Shown here: piece after piece, positions 10,957 through 22,970 of the stretch
Position numbering within the stretch: position 1 is the stretch's first letter
How the letters are laid out: the number at the start of each line of letters is the position of its first letter
Program-made: the position numbers and the translations under genes
Source of the DNA: Cercophora sp. LCS_1
Taxonomy: Eukaryota; Ascomycota; Sordariomycetes; Sordariales; Lasiosphaeriaceae
Length of the DNA stretch: 64,000 nt
Direction of reading: 5' to 3'
Assembly: GCA_036250225.1 (NCBI GenBank)
Contig: JAPZLL010000009.1
Coordinates: 558,001-622,000, forward strand
Notes under the pieces: generated by a model
What the model was told of the DNA's origin: nothing
The model's database searches: none
The model's input: the letters and a program-made list of their open reading frames with translations, nothing else

Positions 10957-12599
10957 AACGGGAACATCTGGGTTGGAAGTGCGGCAACGTGCAGGTAAGC
11001 AAGTGCGTTGTGGGTCGAAGCTGTGATTCTGACGTTGAGGGAACAGGAAGATCGATCTGGTCTGGGGAACCCGCTCGATCTTGAATTCCCCCCAAAACGA
11101 CGCCCGAACCGAGGTCAGCAACTGCCAGAAATCGATCAACAGGGGCGACTGGTCATTGTTGTGAACGCCACACTGCGCTAGGCCACCGGGGAACGGAGCT
11201 TATCCTACCCTTCCACGCGGCGATTGGACGGCGCGCGTGATCGGCGGCCCGGTGTTCTGGACTTGGGACACCCAATCTTGGCCGGGCGCTCGGCTGACAT
11301 TGCCGGCCGGATTGGCCTCCGTGGGCTGAACGGTGGCTCATGGTGGACAAGATGACCACCAATGGTCAACAAAGTCAAGATCGCGGGGTACATCACCGCA
11401 TTGAGAGGCAATAGTCGGCCGAGGAGATATTTGGTCTCAAGACTCAAAACAGTTTTGTTGTGCGATAGGGAGTTCCACCAGATAACGCTCAACTCCGATC
11501 TGCGAGGTCCCCGCGACGTTGCTTTTTCCAGAGCGCCACCAACGTTCATCACGACCGACCGGCAACATCCGCACCGTCTTGGCGGCCGGCAACCAGAGTG
11601 GCGTGATGTTTGTTCCCCTCCACACTGGAGGACGCGGCCTTACCCCGTTGCGTTGAGTGGCGGGCCGTCCATAGCCCTGTGCCAACCTACTGCGGTCTCC
11701 CTCTGCCTGTCACCCACTGATCTGGGCCGTACGCTTGCCCTCGCAGTTCCTACTTGACTCCCTCCGTACTCCGCGTCTATTCAAGCATCGTCTTCCATCC
11801 CGTGGGAGCTATGGCTAGATGTGTGGAAGTTAAGCGACTCTCCGTATTGCGGCCGGTCTGTCACTGCAAAAGAAGCCGGCGGGTGCACCCCCTTTTACAG
11901 CTCTCGCTACTCCCAAGGCCCCCACCCGCTGTGACAGGTGAGGCAGAAAACTTGAGGCATTTACCTGTCAGCCGTCACTGTTTCCCCGGTCCATCAGCCT
12001 TGACGTGCTCGCCTAGGATCGGAACTCGGTGATTCCACAGTTAGTTTGAAGACGTAGGTAGGTATCAAGCCGTGATGTAGTCTATTTCATCTCCTTCGTT
12101 TCATAATTTCATTTGGCTAAGCGTAACATCGCACAGCTTTTCAATCGTACCTCGGGGTTGGGACTCACTAATTCCGGTCTAGACTATGCATCGCGATTCA
12201 AGATGTAGACGCGCGGTGTTGATCAATCCACGCGTGCCGCAACACCTTCTTATTCTTCATCCTGGGTTCATTGCTAGATCTGGCTGCACTTCACGATTGA
12301 CGTCTTGTTTTGGTGAGCCGCGGAACTGCCCCGCTCTCGCCAAAGTCGATAAACAGCACGGCCGCGTTGGGTGCGCGTGTCTCATTTCGTCCGATCGCGA
12401 ACCCCGCCGGCGACCAGGCTGCAAAAAGCATTTTTACTTATTGCCCCACCACGCCTCCCAAATCTCTTCCCTCCTTTGCCAAGCACTGCACCCAGGTGGC
12501 TTCTCGTGTCAGCTTTGTTACCTTCCCGGCCTTTTCTCGTCTTTTTGTCGTCAGTATCGTCTCGACTTTTCTTCCTTGTCAACTGTACTTTAAAGCGCC
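10957..12599. other. Divergent promoter region, 1.6 kb
   Basis: Lies between the minus-strand receptor gene and the plus-strand J-protein gene and should hold both promoters. The right end (12420-12590) is strongly pyrimidine-rich, as is usual before fungal start codons. Open frames here have no domain pattern. Confidence 0.4.
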
Positions 12600-13788
12600 A
12601 TGTCCACGAACGCCAGCCTCGCCGAGTACGCGGCTGTCCTCGGTGTGCCGACCGGCACGGATGCCAACACAGCCAAGAAGGCGTTCTGGACCTTGGCCCT
12701 CAAAATCCACCCCGACAAGAACCCTGGAAACCCAGAGGCAACTGCCCAGTTCCAGCGAGTAAGTCATTACCGCTTCACGCATTTGATTTCGAGCCAAACG
12801 CTAAACTGATGGGTGTTTTCAGATCCAAGAGGCCTATGAGAAGCTCATCGGCGCACCGCCCCCTTCGCCATCGCCGCCACCTTCGCCGTCTCCCTCAGAC
12901 TTCGACATGTACGGTAATGAAGACTTTAGCGAGGAGGAGACTCCGTCCGAGTATTGGCGTGCGCCGATCTTGGACCCTCCTACCGAAGAGGAAGCTGAGA
13001 AGTACCGGGACGATATTGCTCAAGCCATGGATGAACTAGAGGAAGAACAACGCCGTCGCCAGAAAAACGTGCATCTCGGATTTGACGACTCCAAGGTTGA
13101 TCCCGTCGACGCCTTCGACCGCCAGTGGCGCGACTTTTTCCTCGCCATTCAGACCAACGCATCCGAAACCGGCCCCAGGCATGTGGAATATGTCCTCGCT
13201 GTGGGCGAAGAGCTTCTCAAAGTGAAGGAGCAGAGGGACGCGGCGGTGAGACACAGGCTTGACCTCTACGACTTGGTGGTCGAGGAGGCCAAGGCGTACA
13301 CCGAGGTTCACGAGAATACCGATGATCAGTCGCTGGTCGAGACTGCCTATGCGAAGTTCAAAAGTGTTGAGAAGGTCTGGAGCGCATCTCGGGACGAGCA
13401 AGTCGGCCAAGCGGGCGGCAATGGAAAACGTTGTTGGGGGCGGTATCAGGGGTACGATGACGACCATGGTACCGAGGTCTGGAAAAAGAGGAGACGAGTC
13501 GCCTGGCAGCGCAGAGTCAAGGCGAGGACGGCCAAGGAACGTCGTCAAAAGATTGAGGGAGGGAGTGCGAGCCCCCTCTGGAGTGTGGAGGATTGCGATC
13601 ACCACCCCAAACGCTTCGTGGAAATCAGAAACAAGGCCGCAGTGTTGTGTGGAAAGTGCCAGAGGGGAATGGCCAAGAGAAATCACCGTCATGTGTGCTC
13701 CGGCTGCTTGCTAGCAGTTTGCCTAGATTGCAAGAAAGCCTTGAAGGCTGAGCGGAAGACAAAGAACGAGGACGCCGGCCAGGGATAG
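12600..13788 (+). CDS. J-domain protein with C-terminal Cys finger
   Basis: Two exons: 12600-12758 and 12823-13788. The 64-nt intron is GTAAGT...GCTAAAC...TTTTCAG, giving 374 aa. Residues ~8-65 form a J domain with an intact motif (LALKIHPDKNPGN ... IQEAYEKL), so it should stimulate an Hsp70 partner. A proline/serine linker (PPPSPSPPPSPSPS) follows, then a charged, largely helical region with RLDLYDLVVEEAK and WGRYQGYDDD. The C-terminus carries VEDCDHH and then CGKC...CSGC...CLDC (CX2C-X12-CX2C-X4-CX2C), a probable zinc-binding finger. The finger is not the DnaJ class I zinc domain in position or spacing. The combination suggests a client- or nucleic-acid-targeted co-chaperone; that role is inference. 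Relatives are at 2.7 and 8.4 kb. Confidence 0.8.
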
Positions 13789-15077
13789 AGTGACGCAGTA
13801 GATACTTAGGTACCTCAGTCACTTGTGTATTGCTGTCTCCCACGCTGTTGACTGCTGCAACTTCATTTCCCTCATTGCTAGTAGCACGCTCGTGAGTTGA
13901 TGCCCCCGGAGGATGACGCCCCACCAGCCAATCCAGACCACCGAACGTTGAGTAATACCCTGTCCGGAGTTTCCATCGGGGCATCGGGAACAAAAACCAA
14001 AGTCGTGGGCGGGAAAAGGTCCAGGCTGGCCACTATACCCGCAGGCAGCTTTTGGGAACCTGGGCGCTTCTGGGAGCATATGGCACGCAAGCGTCATGCA
14101 GATAAAACGCAGGCCCACCAGGGCACCGTCCACGCGCAGTGGGCCAAGGAGCGTGCGGGTAACCAGGCGAACCGGACTTCCATGGATTGTGATTGCCTCT
14201 GGTGAAAAGGAATTCAACAGAAGAAGAACGAGAGCACGACTTGTGTTCGGTGCGCCGTGCAGGTCAAAGGCCGGGTTGTTTAGATGCCCTCATTGTTGCC
14301 TTTGAGTCTGTGTTGAGTGGCAGTGGCTGTGACCGCAAGGTCATGGCTAAAAAGTTGAAGGAGGGTGTGGCGGAGGGAGACGGCCTTGAGCCCCATGAGG
14401 ATTACGAGAATGACGAGAACGACCAGGATGGGGAGGGTGATGAGGAGGTAGATGGTAACACCGGCATTGAGAACGTCAAGTCGTTCCTCGCTCAGCCCAT
14501 GGAGGCATCTATGCATGCTTGTCACTGTAATTTCAGTGCCTAATACCCAAGTGCATTGTTGCGCTCTTCTCTAGCACGTCTTTGAAATGTGCAGCGGACA
14601 AAAAAAGTCGAAGGGATGTGCGGCACCGAAAAAGAGGCAACCGGAAGCCTAAATGCCTAAGATATCATTGCATTGAAAAGGCATTGAATTGAAACCTTCA
14701 GCTGACATCTTCTGGGGGAAAGCATAGGAGATTCCAGATTATTCGGGTCTGCATCTGGATTCAGCATTCCGTTTTTTCGGCGCAGCTTGTCCAGCAACCA
14801 CGCCGAAGGATTGCGTCAGAGCCTCACGCGCTCCTTCCTGCGGATCATCCACCGCTCATTGCCTCCCCAACCCCCCGCATTTCCTCCTGCTTTGGTGAGC
14901 ATTTTGCCGCTAAACCCTCAGCGCACACCCAATTCGGGCGTCGTGCGTCAGGGCTGAGGCGATTTCGGCCCCCAAAACGCCATGGATGCACGACAGCCTC
15001 ACCTCTTGGGGGCTAAATACAGCAAATTCCGTCATGCCCGCGATCTTTTCTTTTCTTGCATCTATCGCGGAGAGACC
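13789..15077. other. Intergenic, no convincing gene
   Basis: A 350-base stretch near 14193-14543 is open on both strands. The minus strand would encode a short hydrophobic segment (LLITLPILVVLVILVILMG) and the plus strand an acidic one. They are mirror images of one sequence and neither has other support. Upstream promoter of the kelch gene is expected at 14.8-15.07 kb. Confidence 0.35.
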
Positions 15078-18000
15078 ATGGAGAGAACCCTCCAATGGCC
15101 ACAGCAAGCGGCAACGATGGCGCCGATACTACGGATCTTATCGCTGGCAGCACTGCTGTCCCTCGGAAGCGGAGGACAGCCCCCTCGCAGGGTCGGTGTG
15201 CAAGGTGCGCTCTTTTCCGAGGCTAAACTTTGCGCTGGCGCTGACGTGGTGATCACTAGCATTCCGTCTGATGGACGACCTCTGGATTGACGGTGGACGG
15301 TTTCTCTACGAGAATGCTTCAATCGCGCACGACATAGGCATGTCGTCCCCTCACCGCCTCGAAACGCAGCGCTGAAGATGGACATAGGACCGACACTCCT
15401 TTCTTACGACGTAGCACATAGCTTTGACATACCAGAAGGCCCCAAGCTGAAGAACAACCGGTCGCGAGGCTCAGCGACGAGCGCAGAGGCACCAATCGTT
15501 TACCACGGCTTCATGTTCAGCAACCTCGTTGACAAAGCTTGGCTGTTTGGCGGCCATCCTGTAGGCGAGCCCGAGCCCCCAACTTCGAATGATCTCTGGC
15601 GCTTCGAACCGGCCACACAAGACGACGGCGACGCCACATGGACGAGGCTGCCTGTGAGTGACAACACCACGACCGAGCGACCGTATCGAGGAGCGGGCTG
15701 CAACGTGCCCGACCTTCAGCGCGGCTTTTACCTAGGCGGCATGGTCAGCGATCCGACTGGTACTACCCCTCGTTATCTGCACTGGCTTTACGAGTTTGAC
15801 ACCGAGAACGAGGCGATGAGAGCCTTCCCAGTCCCCGACTTTGTACCGGTTGTGAACCACAGTCTGGTGTATATGGATACCGGGACTCGTGGGGGAGCGC
15901 TCCTCGCACTCGGGGGAATGATTGAAACAAACGGGTCGCTGTTGAAGGTAAGGGGCTATTTGGGGCACTTCTGGACAGGAGATAACTTTCACAGGCACCC
16001 TTGAGCTCCGTCTTCATCTTCGACATCCAATCCCATACTTGGATCGCGCAGCCTGTCACCGGATGGGATGGGAACATGGATGAGGACGGCACCTACGACG
16101 TTGCGCCCCCCAGTGGTGGCATTCCCAGATCTAGAGTTTCTGGCTGCGCCGTTGTAGGATCTGCTCAGGATAAGAGCTCTCACAATGTGGTATATTTGGG
16201 TGGCACAAACGAGACAACCTCGCTCCCCGATGTCTGGGTTTTGAGTCTACCAAGGTAAGTCGACTCTCTCAGGGTGACCAATACGCTGCTCACCATTGCA
16301 TGGCAGCGCTATTTGGGTCAAAGCCCGTCTTGACGACCCTTTCAGTTCCCCTAAGATCGAAAACTCATGTATCCTAATCAACGACCGCTTCATATGGATG
16401 TTTGGAGGGTGCCTATTTGACCCTTACAATGGAATGCCTTGTATGGGGTACTCTTACGACCCCTTGGTGTATGGGTTGGGGTCGTTGAAGATTGCGCATT
16501 ACAGGTACAGCGAGGATGGGTTTCTTGTGCACAAGAACATTTCCGAGATCATTGGTGGGAGGTGAGTCGCCCGAGACACGAACACTCCGTCACCGTACAC
16601 ACGAGGCGATTTTACCTCCGACCGCTAACATTGCGAGACATCCAGGGAGACCGGGAACTCGACCCAGACAGAGCCACTGTTCACCGAGTTTTCATCGCCG
16701 TTGCTTCATGAACTCTTCACTCCCCCCACGAGCCAGTTCTTCAACAGCTCTATCCTTCCTTACCAGTCGGATCCCAGAATCGCTCGAGATCTAGTCACTT
16801 TTCTCGTTGCACCTGTGGTAGTTGCCGTCTTCCTCTACCTTGTCACTTTCATGTGGCCACGTGTGAGTAGGAAGGTGAAGGTTCCCTTCCTGCCATCGCA
16901 AGACTGTTGGCGTCCGTCCGTCTTCAGCCAGTGGTATCTGCTCTTTCTCACCGCCGTCACCGGACTCTTGATGGCACTCGTTGTCGTTCTGGCATACACT
17001 AGTCAACTCCCTGACCCAAATCATGAGCGTGAGTCCACGGCCTTGGAGTCTTGACTACGGCTACTGACCCTTGCAGACTGGCCCGGCGGCCTGGATGAAG
17101 ATGGGGTTTGGACAGGCGCCAGGTGGAGGTCGACCTTCATACGAGCCCCGACAACCGAAAGACCCCCGCAAGGCTTGATCTCGTTTTACCTCGACAAAGA
17201 ACCCCAAGGAATTTGGAGCCAAAGGAATGCGACCCAGCGCATTGGCGATGGAAATTACTGGGTGTTTACATATCTACCGACACTAATTGCCGTCATCTAC
17301 GGCCGTCTCTGGAAAGTATTGGACGACGAGGTCAAGCGAATCGATAAATATGCGCGTCTTAGTAAACCCGGCGGACACTGTGCAAAGGACACCATACTAC
17401 TCGAGTACCACTCCTTTTGGATTCCCTTGAGCATTTTCCAGGCCCTTCGGCGTGGGCACTGGTGTGTGGCCGTATCAAGTCTTGGCTTGACACTGGGAGC
17501 AATCATGGCACCGATCATCCAGAACTACACATTCGCATGGACACTTTATTCGGGAGCACACCTGAACTGGCCAGATACTTACTCCTGGCAACTGGCCCTG
17601 GTTGACCCCTGGTGGTACAAGGTCCTCGTTGGGGTGCTGGGCTCCTGTTCCTTGTGCTCTTTGTTTCTTCTCGCTCTGCTCCCCTGGCAAGAAACAGGGG
17701 TTAAGAACAATCCACAAGGGCTTGCTGATATTGTATATATGGTCCCGGAACAGAACAGTATCTTTGCCCCCGATTCAACGACACAGACGCTCTCCGAACT
17801 CGGGTTCGGTATTGGCGATCGCCGTCTCCAACTTTCCACTCGACCTGGCCACCATATCGCTGTCCTCGAGCCCGCCGCACAACCCGCCCTCGCTACATCC
17901 ACCCTTCTGAACAGATACCGGCGCCTCCATTTTCTCAAGCAAGATATTCAGAAGTTCCACAAAGACAAAGTCTTGCCCTTGTTCGGTCCAATCCACGCCT

Positions 18001-18797
18001 ATCTTACAGACTATCCCCTGACACTCCCTTTTCGCCCCGAGATCCTCCCAGTCTGGATCCTTCTTCTCTTCACAGTCTTGGTCCTCACAACCATCATCTC
18101 CAACGGCCTCGTCCAAAACGGTCGCGACCAACTGTGGAACTACACCATCCCGCTCTCGCCAAACGTCTACCTGATCCTTGCTGTGTTCATCCAATCCATT
18201 ACCGATGTCATCGACTACTCCATCCGCGCCCTGTCTCCATTCTACGAGCTGCACAAGGGATACCAGTCTGCGTGCGTTTTGTTTGTCGACTACACGCCGT
18301 CATCGCCTCTTTCAGTTCTGCCGCTCTGGGATATCATCCAAGGGTTGAGAGCCGGACACTACCTTCTCGTCTTTTCGATCATGGCTTCTATCGCTACAAC
18401 GATCTTGACAGTGTTTCTTGGTTCGCTGCAGCTGTCAGCTGCGTACTACGGAGCTACGTCATTCTCGAGTGACCAAGCTGCGGCGACTGGGGCGACTTGT
18501 CTTGTTTCATTTGTGCTGGTGGTACATGCGGCGATTGGGTGGAAGATCCGGGGCGTGGGGAGACGCATGAAGAGGCCGGTTGAGACGGTGGGAGGGGTGG
18601 CCCCGTATGTGGTGTTTTCGAGGGGGTTGAGGGAGGATTTGGAGAGAGTGAAGGGCGAGACCAAGGACACGGCGTTGTCACTGCTGAAGGAGAAGAGATA
18701 CGCGTTGGGGGTGTGGAACGATGGCGGGACGGAGAGGTTTGGTGTTGAGAGGCAGTTTGGGGATGGGGGGATGGTTGATGTTGGGAAAGTGCTGTAG
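15078..18797 (+). CDS. Kelch ectodomain fused to DUF3433 membrane protein
   Basis: Seven exons join in frame: 15078-15204, 15260-15337, 15388-15947, 15995-16254, 16307-16561, 16646-17028 and 17077-18797 (1127 aa). Intron 2 needs a GC-AG pair (GCATGT...GACATAG). The start could instead be the ATG at 15117. A signal peptide (APILRILSLAALLSLG) leads into kelch-type blades: KAWLFGGHPVG, GFYLGGMVSD, ALLALGGMIET, NVVYLGGTNET and FIWMFGGCLFD. A membrane helix near residue 475 (FLVAPVVVAVFLYLVTFMW) and many later ones follow. The second half has DUF3433 marks: VFTYLPTLIAVIYGRLWKVL, LLEYHSFWIPLSIFQALRR and LPLWDIIQGLRAGHYLLVFS. The topology suggests a surface protein with an outer propeller. Function is unknown. 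Confidence 0.75.
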
Positions 18798-18984
18798 GCT
18801 TGGAAGCCGACGGCCAGCCCTCGCTGTCAGTTCGGAACGGGGATGTCAACAACTACGCGTTTAGAACGGGAGTGAAGTAGGGCGTGAAGTGTGCGTGCTG
18901 GACATGTACCCGATCAGCTTTTGTCCGGCACTCAATGGCGTGAATCATCTAGTCCTAAATACCTGGCATACATTTCGCTTTCCC

Positions 18985-19427
18985 GAAGATAACCTAGGAC
19001 ATTCTTTGGTCAACGATTTCCGTGAGGCAAGCGACCTTCTCAGAGCCGCGCTGGGTGCTATCCGCCGGGCCGTTGCCATCTTGCTCGCTTCGAACAGCTT
19101 GGTAGTCGGACCGGGTTTTGCCACGCTCCAGGCTGTGCGATTGTTGGAGGTGTGCTCGGGACGAAGACCAACGACTTTGGGTTCGTCGGTCCTGACATCG
19201 TTCGAATTTTTGTAATGAGCTCAAACCCGGTGCTCGGCGGGGACATTGTCGATGTGCACCCATTGGCAGCGCGAGCTCGTTGTGGTTGGCGGATCATTCG
19301 TCCCAGGCGCTGGGGGGTATGGGGCCCCGTCGTTGCCGTAGTACGTCAGGTTTTGCGGAACTCTCAACATGCAATCGGTCCCGTAGCCAAACCCCGGGGG
19401 TGTTCGCATGTAGCGGTATCCGATCAT
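18985..19427 (-). pseudogene. RRM-like family fragment (copy C)
   Basis: The minus strand reads YRYMRTPPGFGYGTDCMLRV and YYGNDGAPYPPAP, a counterpart of YQYISPPPGFGYPDGWVLRL and YHNNDYVPTPTS in the next copy. In another frame it reads SKMATARRIAP, matching SKMALAKRTAG. Only the N-terminal half of the family is present and it is split between frames. No start, splice pattern or RRM part remains. Confidence 0.5.
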
Positions 19428-19771
19428 CGGGCGGGCGGGCAGACTCGGAGGTTGTAGCGAGTGTCAAGGCGCCTAGACGATCTTCAGTTGCCTATCCCTC
19501 GGATTTCTCCCGGGCATCTTCCATCTCGCATCTTTTTGGGCGACGTTGGTTGGTGAAAGGGGCTACCTGTGCTGTTGATTTCGGATTTGGGAGCCTCCCA
19601 GCACAAACTGTACTATGCTTCACCCCCCAACTATCATGCAGTATGTTTACCTAGGTAAGTTCCTATATAGAGGTAGCTACTGTAATTAACGCAATACCGT
19701 GGATTTGGGGTCAACACCAAAAGGATCGGTCATGCAGGCTAAATTAAACCGTTGCAGCGACATCTACCGCT
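19428..19771. other. Spacer between RRM-like relics
   Basis: No coding or repeat signal recognised. The stretch around 19640-19700 is AT-rich. Confidence 0.3.
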
Positions 19772-20985
19772 TCAGCCGAATCGCCTCCAAATCTGTCCAC
19801 AGAGGTCGATACCATAACAGCATCGAACCCCCGGGAAGCGCCAGAACCTGTCCCCAATCATCCTCATCGCAGACTTTGCCTGTGTCCTCCAAGATCCGAA
19901 GTGCACCCCCAACGTCCTCGCCTTTGCACCCTCGTTAAGCAGTATGACCTCATCGAGGTCGAACGAGATATACTCCTCAAACACTCTGATGAGGTACTGT
20001 TCGCTGACCACATCTCTGGGGCCGCGGACTTCAATGACTCGGGTGGCATTGGCCGGTGCAGGACGGTTCTCAACCACACCGACCCTGTTGAAGACCACCC
20101 GTGCTCTGTACCCAGCGATAATAAATCCTGCGTGCCTATACGTGTTCCAGAACTTCCAAGCGGCAGCGAAGTCGAAGAAGACGACGCTCGCTGCAGAAGT
20201 TCTGGTATTTGCGCCTGCGCCCATGGCATCTTCGCGGCTCTCGGGAGGACTGATGACGGCTGACTATAGGTGGCCAAAGCCATGAATACCCCCAAGTAGC
20301 TGATGCGCCGTAACCCGCGGCGGCAATCCAGTCGTCCAAAATGCACAGTTGCGATGTGCGGTCAGTCCAGCGATACCGCGGTTACGGGCAATGCTTGTGT
20401 CGCCATGGTAGTTTGCCGAGACACCATCGTGGATTCGCTGTGCTCGTTCCTCCTCGGTAACCGGCCACTCAATAAGACCAGCTGTTCTCTTTGCCAGAGC
20501 CATCTTGCTTGGCTCGAACTGGGACGTCTCTCGTTGTTGGACTCGTGTCCACTCGGCATCGTTGGCAACGAGAGTTCCGCGCGGGATGCTGTTGGCAGCG
20601 AGGCTCGCATCAACGAGCGCGGTTGAGGGTAGGACCGATGGCAATGCTGGAGCGGTCGCCCGACGTATAGTGGTTGTGGCGGCTAACGCGCCCGAGTTTG
20701 GCGTGTGGGAAGGTTGAAATTCCACGGCTGTCGCTCGAAATGAGCTGCTTGCGTGGGCGACACCGTGGACTGGACTGTTCGGAGTAGTAACATTGGCAAC
20801 TCGAATCCAAGCCGCGTGTCTGCCAACGGCTACGGCGTCTGTCTGCGCATCGCAGTGACGAAATGAAGTCGGGGTTGGAACATAGTCGTTGTTATGGTAG
20901 TCGACTTCGCGCTCGAGTCGAAGCACCCAACCGTCGGGATAGCCGAATCCAGGGGGCGGAGAGATATATTGGTAGCCGGTAGTAG
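19772..20985 (-). pseudogene. RRM-like family member with nonsense codon (copy B)
   Basis: This is the most complete relic. The N-terminal segment (ISPPPGFGYPDGWVLRL) leads to SKMALAKRTAG, SANYHGDTSIARN and the RRM-like NCAFWTTGLPPRVTAHQLL. At 20264-20266 a TAG interrupts GFGHL-stop-SAVISPPES, where the copy at the left edge has GVGRIWSTITKPP. The codon is therefore a mutated TGG. The same frame then continues through ASVVFFDFAAAWKFWNTY, GYRARVVFNRVGVVEN and FDLDEVILLNEG to a stop at 19772. The change is C to T in CpA on the plus strand, the RIP signature. Confidence 0.65.
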
Positions 20986-21019
20986 TTGGCGGACCAGCCG
21001 GTCGGGGTTGATAGCGTGC

Positions 21020-21876
21020 CACGGGCCCTGGAACTCGACAACCCTGGAAGCGCATGCCGGCGCCTTCGTGTCCTCCACCACACCGACTCTGTTGTACCGA
21101 ACCTTCGCGTTGTGGAAACCAACGGTAAGCCCGGTGAACCTATATCGCCGAAAGAAGGCCTGCGCAGCTGTCGCTTCAAAGAAGACAACGTTCCCCGCCG
21201 ATGTGCTTGTGTTGCACCCATCACCGCGCGCTTCCGAAACGTTCTCAGGGGGATTAATATAGGTGGCGTAGATGCGACCATACCCCCGTACGGCTCCCAG
21301 AAGTTGATTGTGTGTGATATCGGGCGGCAACCCCGTGAGCTACAAGGCGCAGTTCAAGTTGTCATCCAGGCCCTGGATTCTGCGGTTCTTCTCAAGGCTG
21401 GAATCACCTTCACAGTTAGAGCTGTGGGTATATACCAACCTCTCCGTGAGAGCTCCACCGTTGTTGAACTTGATCAGATCTCTCCGCCCCGTAATCAAAC
21501 CCCTCCGCGACACGACCATTCGGGTTGGCATAAAGGGTTTATTGTATGCACGGCGGACGCGGGGGACTGTGCGGTGCAGGTTCTGGTGAATAACCTCATC
21601 TGGGCTGGCGTTACCACTGGATTTGCGGTAAACTGTAACAGCCATGTCGTCAGGGACGGGAGGAGGATGCGCTATGAAACGAAAGAGCACGATTCGGGCG
21701 AAAGGCTTCACCGTCGAATCAACAGGGACGGGATCTTGAGAAGCCTGGATGTATCGCAGAAAGGAAAGTGTCGCGCCTGGGGAGGATTGATCAAACAGCA
21801 GTAGCTTCGGGTTTTTCCAGGGTAATGAAACGGGAATCCGCGAAGGGGAGAAGCAAAAAAGCCACCTACTTACCAA
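21020..21876 (-). pseudogene. RRM-like family member, truncated with nonsense codon (copy A)
   Basis: The frame from 21876 runs to LEKNRRIQGLDDNLNCAL and then a TAG at 21342-21344. It continues in the same frame as LTGLPPDITHNQLL, GYGRIYATYINPPE, GNVVFFEATAAQAFFRRY and RVVEFQGP. The family has a tryptophan at the stop position (CSFW or CAFW), so TGG became TAG by a CpA-type transition. After RVVEFQGP the second half of the family is missing and the N-terminal part of copy B begins. This looks like a recombination junction between tandem copies. Confidence 0.6.
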
Positions 21877-22970
21877 ACAACGACGCCGCAGGTCCGGGTT
21901 CCTGGTGAAGGAAAATATTTGCTCCTGGTAGGAGCCCCGGCCAAAAGGTAGCTAGTTGGGGAGGCAAAGCCGGCGTGGAGGGATCAAATGTAGAATGAGA
22001 ATTGAACTGCGCTGGGGCGAAGCTGCAGGCTTACAAGATTGCAGTTGGGGTTGCTGAGAGGAAAGGAAAAGAGGAAAGGAAAGAGCAAGAATAGTCGCAA
22101 ATCGATTCTGGTCGGCGAGGTGCTCCAACCCTGGACCGGTTTTCCGCCATTCACTCGGCTTCACCCGGTGAGGTGCTGGGATGAGAGCTCACACCGTGCG
22201 GTGTTGACGTAGGAGCCTCGCTCCTTCCGCGGCGGGCGCGTCCAGAGTGATCGCGTCGCAGGACTTGACCGGCCCATATTCACAGAAGGTTCATGCCCCG
22301 AGACAACAGTCTAACGGCGTATATAAGACAGCCTCTCTCAAGAGTCTTTGGGGAGTTCCTAGGTGGCCAAGACCTTCCCTCTGAGAGCAGACGGACTGGA
22401 GGCAAGGGCTGCTGCGGCAGGGCCAAGTGAGCCGGCATCAGTAGCTTCGATAAGATAACGAAGGACATCAGACGAAAGACTGCGGTCCCAGTTGTACGCT
22501 CCTTCTCTTGAGATGGAGAGGCCCCAGATCCAATTCCTGGGCGGGTAAAGGTTGGCGTAGGTATCGTTGATGAATTTCCTGTGTAATTCCTCGCCCAACG
22601 TTCACCCTTGGTTTTTGCCTTTTTTGCCTCGCTCCTTGTTTTCCGCTGACCCACCAATTGACGGTGAGATTTGCAACGGATTGTCTGTTCTTACCCTGGT
22701 CACCACTGAAAGCAGTAGTGGTTGTGGGCAACCGCCGGACCGTCTATGTGCGAAATTATTGCGCAATATCGGAGAACAAACACTGAACGAGCATGGCGGA
22801 AATCTAGTCAATATTTATATCGCTTATCACTATGCATCAGATCGCGCGGAGTCCATATATGACCAACCATGACTATATCCTGGCTGACTTTGGGAAAAAA
22901 TCGTCACCATTTTCTTTGTCATGAGATGACACCCCACCTGCGCCACCAGCTGGGCCTGCTGTTCCACCGC
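21877..22970. other. Intergenic, no gene seen
   Basis: Short frames only. The right end faces the 3' end of the dioxygenase gene. No repeat was recognised. Confidence 0.35.

Noticed and set aside
14280..14525. Minus-strand frame with a strongly hydrophobic stretch, possible small membrane protein
   Set aside because: It mirrors an acidic plus-strand frame of the same bases and has no start context, splice pattern or family resemblance.
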